A DNA stretch of 5,319 bases from an uncultured Spirochaetales bacterium (GTDB taxonomy: Bacteria > Spirochaetota > Spirochaetia > Sphaerochaetales > Sphaerochaetaceae), in the NCBI GenBank assembly GCA_937902565.1, contig CALFMX010000149.1, positions 1-5,319 of the forward strand, read 5' to 3'. The translations under genes and the position numbers were made by a program. The notes beneath the pieces were generated by a model that ran no database searches, was not told the DNA's origin, and saw only the letters and a list, made by a program, of their open reading frames with translations. Shown here one piece after another: positions 1 to 5,319 of this stretch (its first letter is position 1; each line of letters opens with the position of its first letter).

Positions 1-1
1 T

Positions 2-781
2 ATCGACTTCAAGGCGGCGTTTGGCAAGATTCATATCGTACGGGTACCCGCCTACTCGCCCCATGCGGTGGCCGAACATGCGATGGCCCTGCTGCTCAGC
101 GCGGTACGCCACATCCACAAGAGCTATGCCCGCACCCGGGAGTTCAACTTCAGCCTCAACGGCCTGGTCGGCTTCGACCTCCATGGCAAGACGGTCGGGA
201 TCGTAGGGACGGGGAAGATTGGTCGGGTTTTCTGCTCCATCTGCCGGGGCTTTGGCATGCGCGTCCTTGCCTACGACCCCTACCCGGCACAGGATCTGGA
301 TGTCGAATACTGCAGCTTTGAACAGCTGGCCAAGGAGAGCGATGTGATCAGCCTCCATTGCCCGCTGACCGAGGAGAGTCTCCACCTCATCAACCGGGAG
401 AGCATCAGGGAGATGAAGGATGGGGTGGTGATCATCAACACCTCCCGTGGTGCCCTGATCGATAGCCAGGCGCTCCTGGAGGGTATCCGCAGCAAGAAGA
501 TCGGGTCGGCCGCCCTCGATGTCTACGAGGAGGAGGCGGAGCTCTTCTATGAGGACCAGAGCACCACCATCCTCTCCGATGATGTGTTGATGCTCCTCAT
601 CTCGATGCCCAACGTGCTGGTGACGAGCCACCAGGCGTTCCTCACCGAGGAGGCGCTCTCCAACATCGCCGAGACGACGATGCAGTCGATCGATGCGTTT
701 GGACGCGGCGATGTCATGGAGCATGAGATCTGCTACCGCTGCGATAGCTGCCACAAGAGCGAGGGCAAGCGCTGCTTCTAG
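2..781 (+). CDS. ldhA: D-lactate dehydrogenase (fermentative, LdhA type), 5'-truncated
   Basis: NAD-dependent reduction of pyruvate to D-lactate in the cytoplasm, regenerating NAD+ during fermentation. The reading frame is open from base 2 with no start in view; 259 residues are visible. By comparison with E. coli LdhA as I recall it, about 86 N-terminal residues are missing. The visible start (IDFKAAFGKIHIVRVPAYSP) already matches the family, so the GTG at 68 is an internal Val codon and not the start. Seen, in visible numbering: the Rossmann motif GTGKIG at 69-74, the NAD-ribose Asp in AYDPYP (D92), catalytic Arg in NTSRGALID (R149), Glu in DVYEEE (E178) and His in SHQAFLT (H210). The spacing of the last three equals that of R235/E264/H296 in E. 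coli. The C-terminus is about 15 residues longer than E. coli LdhA and is cysteine-rich (CYRCDSCH, then a last Cys). Other 2-hydroxyacid dehydrogenases are possible, but the PAYSP and HQAFLT segments favour LdhA. Any promoter lies outside the window. Confidence 0.92.
   Translation: MDFKAAFGKIHIVRVPAYSPHAVAEHAMALLLSAVRHIHKSYARTREFNFSLNGLVGFDLHGKTVGIVGTGKIGRVFCSICRGFGMRVLAYDPYPAQDLDVEYCSFEQLAKESDVISLHCPLTEESLHLINRESIREMKDGVVIINTSRGALIDSQALLEGIRSKKIGSAALDVYEEEAELFYEDQSTTILSDDVLMLLISMPNVLVTSHQAFLTEEALSNIAETTMQSIDAFGRGDVMEHEICYRCDSCHKSEGKRCF
778..781. other. Overlapping convergent stop codons (CTAG)
   Basis: The four-base palindrome CTAG contains the stop codons of both converging genes. On the + strand TAG at 779-781 ends the dehydrogenase; on the - strand the complement of 778-780 is also TAG and ends the rRNA methyltransferase gene. 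The genes therefore overlap by four bases and no intergenic space exists. Any transcription terminator for either gene must lie inside the other gene's coding sequence. The only small hairpin nearby (AGTCC/GGACT, 780-793) lacks a T tract on either strand. Confidence 0.95.
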
Positions 782-3009
782 TCCTCCCGGACTCTTCTCA
801 CCACTTTAGGGCGCTTGGGTTCTGCAACCTTGACCACCTGTCGGTGGGTGATGAGGTAACAGCTGTGGATCTTGCCGCCCTGGGCAAAGTCATCGCCGAT
901 GGTCTCGTCGCTGATCTCGGTGACGTGGTACTGCTCCTCTACCCACTGGTCGAGGTTGAACCTGCGGTAGTTGGTGGAGAAGATCAGGGTACCGTGCCAG
1001 TCGAGGTGGTCCATGCACTTCCTGATGAGTTTGGCGTGGTCGCGTCCCACATCGAAGAGGGAGCGGCCTGTTCCATTTGAGAAGGTAGGGGGGTCACAGA
1101 AGATCACATCGTAGCGATCGAAGGTCTGGTAGAGGAAGTCGAGGGCATCCGTCTGGTAGTAGAAGTGGTTCATGCCGCCAAAATCGTTGAGCTGCATGTT
1201 CTTCTCCGCCCAGTTGAGGTAGGTTGCCGAGGTATCGACGCTGACTGTCGAGATGGCCCCTCCCTTGGCTGCCTGCACGGTGGCCGTGCCGGTATAGCAG
1301 AAGAGGTTGAGGAAGCGCTTGCCTTCGGTCATCGTCGCTATCCGCGCCCGGACGGGGCGGTGGTCGAGGAAGATGCCGGTATCGAGGTAGTCGGTGAAGT
1401 TTGCCAGATAGCGCGCCCCATTCTCATTGATGATGAAGAAGCGGTCACTGTTGGCCATCTTCTCATACTGGTCAAGGCCCTTTTGGATACGTCGCCGCTT
1501 GATGAAGATCCGATCGCGGTCCACGCCGGTGGCCCGTTCGGTCGCGTCGACCAACTCCTCGAGGTGCATCTCAACCACCTCCGGGTCGATCGACTCGGGG
1601 GCTTCCCACTCATAGAGGACCACCCACCTCCCCTCATAGATATCGATGGAGGCGTTGTACTCCCCGAGGTCCCGGTCGTAGAGGCGCCAGTTGGTCACCC
1701 CCTGGCGCGCCATCTCCGTGCCCAGGGTCTCCAGGTTCTTGACCAGGCGGTTATAGACCGCCTGCGCCCCATCACTCAGGGGCTGGGAGAGGCGCTCGAG
1801 GCGTGCCTCCTGGGCACGTCGGGTCATCTCGGCCCGCTCGAAGGCGGTGAAGACGCGGTAGTGGGCGACTTGGCAGGGGATACCCCCGCTGTTGAGGGTA
1901 TTGGTCCGGGTCGGCTTCATGTCAATGTACTCGAGCAACTCGGGGTTCCCACTCATGACGGTGATGCGCCAGCCACCGAAGTACTGCTGCCAGATCTCGC
2001 TCATGGTGCGGTGGAGGTCGATGAGGTTCCCCTCCATACGGATGCCGTAGGGGGGGTCGGTGATGATGTACCCCTCCCCAAGGGGGACATCATCCTCGCC
2101 GACCTCGCGAAATTCCTTGACGCGGAAGTCGATGAGGTGGTCGACACCTGCCTCCTCGGCCGCCCGCTTGGCGATGGCGATGGCCTTGGGGTCATTGTCC
2201 CAGCCGTAGATGGCGATCTGCCTCTCAGCAGCTGCCGCTTCGCGCGCTCTGGCCTCCTGGACCACCTGCTCGTAGATCTCCTGGTCGTGGATCGGCAGGA
2301 AGAGGAATGCAAAATTACGCGCCTTGACGAGGCCGGGGGCCCGGTCCGCTGCCCAGAGCGCTGCTTCGATGACGATGGTGCCCGACCCACAGAAGGGGTC
2401 GATGAGGACGGGGACCCGCTCTTCGCGGATCATCGCCTTGTACCACTCGCTGCGGTAGATGAGGGCACAGGCAACGTACTCGCTCATCACGGCCTCGGTC
2501 TGGTCATCGCGGTAGCCACGCTTGTGGAGGGCACGGCCGGAGAAGTCGACGAACCAGCTGACGTGATCCTCATCGATGTGGAGGTGGAAGACAATGTCAC
2601 TCTCCTCGGTATCGACCTCGGGCCGCTCTCCGTCGAAGTGCTCGCGGCAGCGGTCGACGATTGCATCCTTGAGCCTGATGGCACCGAACTTGCTGTTGCG
2701 CAGGTAGGGGCAGTTCTTCACGGTATGGGTGATGGAGAAGCTGGTGGAGGGGTTGACCCACTCCTCCCAGGGCAGGGCGAGGGAGGCCTCGTAGAGCTCG
2801 TCGGCGCTCTGGATGTCATCATCCTCCCAGAGGCCGAGCATGAGGCGCGTCGAGGTGCGGCTGTAGAGGCAGAAGCGGTAGGCAGTGGCCAGGTCGGCTG
2901 AGAATTCGACGCCGCCGCTTACCGCCTGGATGTCGGTGGCCCCGACAGATCGTGCCTCTTCTTCGATGATATCGGTCATGTGCAGGGCACTGGTGGCAAA
3001 AAAGATCAT
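778..3009 (-). CDS. rlmKL: Bifunctional 23S rRNA methyltransferase RlmKL (m2G2445 / m7G2069)
   Basis: Cytoplasmic S-adenosylmethionine-dependent enzyme that modifies two guanines in the peptidyl-transferase region of 23S rRNA (E. coli numbering). It has 743 residues against about 702 in E. coli. Domain order: an N-terminal THUMP-type RNA-binding region (about 40-155); the RlmL domain with SAM-binding motif DPFCGSG at 204-210 and catalytic motif DPPY at 318-321; a linker with charged helices around 250-265 and 390-430; then the RlmK domain with the family segment YLDTGIFLDHR (541-551), motif I LFCYTGTAT (569-577) and DPPTFSN (639-645). The order and motifs match RlmKL end to end, with no frameshift, so both activities look intact. 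The last 20 or so residues form a basic tail (EPKRPKVVRRVRED). The ATG at 3009 is supported by GGAGAG nine bases upstream and by the typical N-terminus (MIFFATSALHM). It lies six bases after the hslO stop, so it is probably co-transcribed and translationally coupled. Fusion is best known from Gammaproteobacteria; the separate naming rlmL/rlmK would also be acceptable. Confidence 0.93.
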   Translation of the reverse strand: MIFFATSALHMTDIIEEEARSVGATDIQAVSGGVEFSADLATAYRFCLYSRTSTRLMLGLWEDDDIQSADELYEASLALPWEEWVNPSTSFSITHTVKNCPYLRNSKFGAIRLKDAIVDRCREHFDGERPEVDTEESDIVFHLHIDEDHVSWFVDFSGRALHKRGYRDDQTEAVMSEYVACALIYRSEWYKAMIREERVPVLIDPFCGSGTIVIEAALWAADRAPGLVKARNFAFLFLPIHDQEIYEQVVQEARAREAAAAERQIAIYGWDNDPKAIAIAKRAAEEAGVDHLIDFRVKEFREVGEDDVPLGEGYIITDPPYGIRMEGNLIDLHRTMSEIWQQYFGGWRITVMSGNPELLEYIDMKPTRTNTLNSGGIPCQVAHYRVFTAFERAEMTRRAQEARLERLSQPLSDGAQAVYNRLVKNLETLGTEMARQGVTNWRLYDRDLGEYNASIDIYEGRWVVLYEWEAPESIDPEVVEMHLEELVDATERATGVDRDRIFIKRRRIQKGLDQYEKMANSDRFFIINENGARYLANFTDYLDTGIFLDHRPVRARIATMTEGKRFLNLFCYTGTATVQAAKGGAISTVSVDTSATYLNWAEKNMQLNDFGGMNHFYYQTDALDFLYQTFDRYDVIFCDPPTFSNGTGRSLFDVGRDHAKLIRKCMDHLDWHGTLIFSTNYRRFNLDQWVEEQYHVTEISDETIGDDFAQGGKIHSCYLITHRQVVKVAEPKRPKVVRRVRED

Positions 3010-3015
3010 GGTTGG

Positions 3016-3948
3016 TTACTCTCCGTGCGCTAGAAGCGCCTTCAGTTCATCTTCGCTCCAGTGGTAGTGGGTGTTGCAGTTCAGGCAGACCAGCTCCAGG
3101 GGGAAGGGACCGTTTTTCAGGATGTCAGCCTGTTCCTCCTTCTCCAGTTGGGAGAGGTAGGTTTCGTTCTGCTCTCTCGAGCAGGGGCAGAAGAAGTCGA
3201 GGCCCTGGCTCTCCAGGTAGTGGACTCCAAAGGTTTGGTAGTGCTCCTCGATGAATGCCTTTGCGGTGACTCCCTTGGCAATGGAGGCGCCAAGGGAGGG
3301 GAGGGCTGCACTGAGGTCCTCGACAGCAGCCAAGGTCGCCTCGTCACAGCCGGGCAGCGCCTGGATGAAGATGGCCCCGCTGCCGTCGACAGCGCCCTGT
3401 TGGTCGAAGTGGATCGAGAGGATGATCAGGGTCGGGGTCTGTTCGGACTGCCTAAAGTAGTAGGCGAGGTCCTTTGCCAAGTCACCGTAGTTCATCATCA
3501 CCTGGCCGCTGAAGGGGTTCTTCCTCCCTTCGAGGATCTTGGTGACGGTCAAAAAGCCCGGTCCGTAGAGCTCGTTGAGGTCGAGGCTCTCCAGCGGCTT
3601 TTCAAGGGGGATGGGGTTGTGCTTGAGGTATCCGCGCACAGCCCCATTGGCCCACGCTTCGGTGTAGACACCCCCGATGGGTCCGCCGCACTCGATGTTC
3701 AGCTGGACGCGGTCGTTCTCTTTGACCGTACTGGAGAGCAGGCCGCCGGCAAGGTACGCCTGGCCAAGGACATAGGTCTCCAGCAGGCCGGTGTCGTGGT
3801 TGGCCCGCATCTGGTTGATGAGGCCGGTGGCCGCGATGGTGGTGAGCCTGATCTGTCCATCATGGAGAAGGAACACCTCCCTTCCATCGGGGGGAAGGGA
3901 GGAGAGGTGTTGCGCGAGCGCGGTATCGAGTATTTCTTTCTTGACCAT
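3016..3948 (-). CDS. hslO: Redox-regulated holdase chaperone Hsp33
   Basis: Cytoplasmic ATP-independent chaperone that is inactive when reduced and zinc-bound. In the known family, oxidative stress plus unfolding forms disulfides, releases zinc and exposes client-binding surfaces. The protein has 310 residues against about 292 in E. coli, so it is full length. The N-terminal core is family-like (GQAYLAGGLLSSTVKENDRV at 62-81, YFRQSEQTPT at 164-173). The C-terminal redox switch is complete: CPC at C254/C256 followed by SRE, and CLNC at C288/C291 followed by THYHW. The 32-residue gap between the two cysteine pairs is close to that in E. coli, so zinc binding and redox sensing should be retained. 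The ATG at 3948 has only a weak TGAG about five bases upstream, while a better GAGG sits 22 bases away inside ftsH. Expression may thus rely on coupling to ftsH, whose stop is 11 bases upstream. The ftsH-hslO neighbourhood is known from Bacillus (with coaX between them), which supports the assignment. Confidence 0.95.
   Translation of the reverse strand: MVKKEILDTALAQHLSSLPPDGREVFLLHDGQIRLTTIAATGLINQMRANHDTGLLETYVLGQAYLAGGLLSSTVKENDRVQLNIECGGPIGGVYTEAWANGAVRGYLKHNPIPLEKPLESLDLNELYGPGFLTVTKILEGRKNPFSGQVMMNYGDLAKDLAYYFRQSEQTPTLIILSIHFDQQGAVDGSGAIFIQALPGCDEATLAAVEDLSAALPSLGASIAKGVTAKAFIEEHYQTFGVHYLESQGLDFFCPCSREQNETYLSQLEKEEQADILKNGPFPLELVCLNCNTHYHWSEDELKALLAHGE
3019..3024 (-). promoter_or_regulatory. 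Ribosome binding site of rlmKL, inside the end of hslO
   Basis: On the minus strand GGAGAG forms the last two sense codons of hslO (Gly-Glu). It is followed by the TAA stop, six more bases, and the rlmKL ATG, giving a spacing of nine bases. This fixes the rlmKL start at 3009. It also means ribosomes finishing hslO cover the signal, a layout typical of translational coupling. Confidence 0.75.
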
Positions 3949-3959
3949 AGAGGCTCAGA

Positions 3960-5319
3960 TTAGACAATGACCTCACTTTTTGCAAGAGTATGGAAGTCGT
4001 CTCCACTGATCACTTCATGTTCGAGCAGGTGCTCAGCGATGGTGGTCAGTGCCTTCTGGTTCTTCTCCAGGTTCGCCTTCACGACAGCATAGCGCTCGTT
4101 GACGATCCGGGCGGTCTCGCAGTCGATGTACTCCTGGGCTTTTTCAGAGTACTCACGCCCGCCGGCAATCCCGGCGATCCCACTCTGGGTGGTCGGCAGG
4201 GTGATGTTGCGATAGCGCTCGCTCATGCCGAACTCCGTGATCATCCGCCGTACCAGGTCGCTGGCCCGGCTGATGTCGTTGCCCGCCCCGGTGGAAATCT
4301 CGTTGAAGACGACCTCTTCGGCGGCACGTCCGCCGAGCAGGGTGTCGATGTTGCCCAGCAGTTCCCCCTCACTGAGGAGGAAGCGGTCCTCGGTGGGGTA
4401 CTGCAGGGTGTACCCCAGCGCCCCAAGGCCACGGGGGATGATGGAGATCTTGCTCACCGGTTCGGCACCTTCGGTCAGGTATGCGGTCAGGGCGTGGCCG
4501 GTCTCGTGGTAGGCGACGCGGGTGCGCTCCTTCTCGTTGAGGATCCGGCTCTTGCGCTCAAGTCCTGCCACCGACTTCTCAATCGCCTCCTCGAAGTCCG
4601 CCTGGCTGACGGCGGTCCGTTCACCACGCACTGCCATGAGGGCTGCCTCGTTGGCGATGTTGGCAAGGTCGGCTCCGGCGAGGCCGGCGGCCCCCTGGGC
4701 AATCTTCTTCAGGTCGACGTCGTCGCCCATCTTGATGTTGCGGGTGTGGATCTTGAGGATCTCGTACCTGCCCTCGAGGTCGGGCTTGTCGATGAGGACC
4801 TGGCGGTCGAAGCGCCCGGGCCTCAGCAGTGCCGGGTCGAGGATCTCGGGCCGGTTGGTCGCCGCAAGGATGATGACCCCGGTCCTGGAGTCAAAGCCGT
4901 CCATCTCGACCAAGAGCTGGTTGAGGGTCTGTTCGCGCTCATCATTGCCCCCGATGCCGGCGGCAACACGGGACCGTCCGATGGCGTCGATCTCGTCGAT
5001 GAAGATGATACACGGCGAGTTCTCCCTCGCCTGGCGGAAGAGATCCCGCACCCGGGCTGCCCCGACACCGACGAACATCTCGACAAAGTCGGCGCCGCTC
5101 ATCTTGAAGAAGGGGACTCCGCTCTCGCCGGCAACAGCCTTGGCAAGCAGGGTCTTTCCCGTTCCGGGAGGACCGACGAGGAGCACCCCCTTGGGGATCT
5201 TGCCCCCAATCTCGGTGTACTTGGTCGGGTTCTTCAAAAAGTCGACGACCTCCTCCAGTTCATACTTGGACTCATCGGCTCCGGCTACGTCGGCGAATCG
5301 GATGAGTCCAAGTATGAAC
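3960..5319 (-). CDS. ftsH: ATP-dependent zinc metalloprotease FtsH, N-terminus missing
   Basis: Membrane-anchored AAA+ protease that unfolds and degrades misassembled membrane proteins and short-lived regulators. Visible are the whole AAA module, the peptidase domain and the natural C-terminus (stop TAA at 3960-3962). Missing are the N-terminal transmembrane and periplasmic part, roughly the first 150 or more residues. The frame is open to the right edge, so the TTG at 5237 (L of FLKNPTKY) is internal and not a start. Seen: the AAA entry segment [12 protein letters not shown] (5265-5300), Walker A GPPGTGKT (5151-5174), the pore-loop segment [12 protein letters not shown], Walker B IIFIDEID (4986-5009), the second region of homology from ATNRP to RPGRFDR (4803-4862), the zinc site HETGH (4494-4508), and the third zinc ligand Asp in STGAGND (4275-4277). 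All catalytic residues are present. Sequence to the right of about 5300 is not FtsH-like (translates as FILGLI) and coincides with the outer arm of a perfect inverted repeat, so those codons are probably artefactual. It is the first gene of the minus-strand cluster that continues into hslO. Confidence 0.96.
   Translation of the reverse strand, partial: FILGLIRFADVAGADESKYELEEVVDFLKNPTKYTEIGGKIPKGVLLVGPPGTGKTLLAKAVAGESGVPFFKMSGADFVEMFVGVGAARVRDLFRQARENSPCIIFIDEIDAIGRSRVAAGIGGNDEREQTLNQLLVEMDGFDSRTGVIILAATNRPEILDPALLRPGRFDRQVLIDKPDLEGRYEILKIHTRNIKMGDDVDLKKIAQGAAGLAGADLANIANEAALMAVRGERTAVSQADFEEAIEKSVAGLERKSRILNEKERTRVAYHETGHALTAYLTEGAEPVSKISIIPRGLGALGYTLQYPTEDRFLLSEGELLGNIDTLLGGRAAEEVVFNEISTGAGNDISRASDLVRRMITEFGMSERYRNITLPTTQSGIAGIAGGREYSEKAQEYIDCETARIVNERYAVVKANLEKNQKALTTIAEHLLEHEVISGDDFHTLAKSEVIV
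5258..5319. repeat. Perfect 19-bp inverted repeat at the window edge (probable fold-back artefact)
   Basis: The left arm at 5258-5276 (GTTCATACTTGGACTCATC) is the exact reverse complement of the right arm at 5301-5319, with a 24-base spacer at 5277-5300. Pairing stops at once inside the arms (G opposite G at 5277/5300). The left arm encodes the conserved FtsH residues DESKYE and is genuine. The right arm ends exactly at the last base of the window and sits where more upstream ftsH sequence is expected, so the repeat may be longer than what is visible. A chimeric fold-back or assembly end is the simplest reading; a real hairpin in the gene is less likely. Confidence 0.9.

Noticed and set aside
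68..781. GTG at 68 as the start of a short dehydrogenase
   Set aside because: The frame is open back to base 2 and the upstream codons match LdhA (KIHIVRVPAYSP), so the gene is cut by the window edge and is not a short form.
780..793. Small hairpin AGTCC-TCCC-GGACT just after the dehydrogenase stop, as a terminator
   Set aside because: The stem is only five base pairs and neither strand has a T tract after it; it also lies inside the rlmKL coding end.
1165..2901. Long open frame (578 codons) on the + strand opposite rlmKL
   Set aside because: It is in exact codon register with rlmKL on the other strand, so it stays open only because the real gene rarely uses TTA, CTA or TCA codons, as expected at high GC. 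The translation is a low-complexity run of V, D, E, G and L with no recognisable domain, while the minus-strand frame matches RlmKL throughout.
3061..3963. Open frame of 300 codons on the + strand covering hslO
   Set aside because: Same cause: codon-register mirror of hslO. Its translation has no family features, and the opposite strand encodes a complete Hsp33 with both cysteine motifs.
4241..5086. Several overlapping open frames of 60-95 codons within ftsH on both strands
   Set aside because: They are out-of-frame shadows rich in R, S, P and A without start signals or domain features; the FtsH frame accounts for all of this sequence.
3960..5237. TTG at 5237 as the start of a soluble, membrane-anchor-free FtsH
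   Set aside because: The codon lies in the conserved segment [10 protein letters not shown] of the AAA domain, and conserved FtsH sequence continues upstream to at least 5300. The missing anchor is due to the window edge.

Overview
The window is a GC-rich, densely coding bacterial fragment with four recognisable genes and almost no intergenic DNA. Genes at both ends run off the window. No RNA gene, mobile element, CRISPR array, promoter or convincing intrinsic terminator was found, and no gap between genes exceeds 11 bases. The content (FtsH, Hsp33, RlmKL, fermentative D-lactate dehydrogenase) is ordinary bacterial housekeeping and suggests a fermentative or facultatively anaerobic bacterium. 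The phylum cannot be fixed from these genes; a spirochaete or a high-GC relative is only a guess.

Layout: positions 2-781 (+) hold the C-terminal three quarters of an LdhA-type D-lactate dehydrogenase with an unusual cysteine-rich tail. It converges on a three-gene minus-strand cluster, and the two facing stop codons share bases within one CTAG. Read in its own direction, the cluster starts with ftsH (N-terminus beyond the right edge, 5319 to 3960). After 11 bases comes hslO/Hsp33 (3948-3016), and after 6 bases comes a fused two-domain 23S rRNA methyltransferase, RlmKL (3009-778). The spacing implies one transcript linking membrane proteolysis, a redox-activated holdase chaperone and ribosome modification, which reads as a protein quality-control and translation unit.

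The strongest anomaly is at the right edge. The last 19 bases (5301-5319) are a perfect reverse complement of 5258-5276, separated by a 24-base spacer. The inner copy lies in genuine, conserved ftsH sequence. The outer copy replaces what should be further ftsH coding sequence. This is most simply a fold-back chimera or contig-end artefact, so ftsH should be trusted only up to about 5300. I see no previously undescribed biological system here. The remaining points of interest are the Cys-rich tail of the dehydrogenase, the stop-codon overlap and the tight ftsH-hslO-rlmKL linkage.
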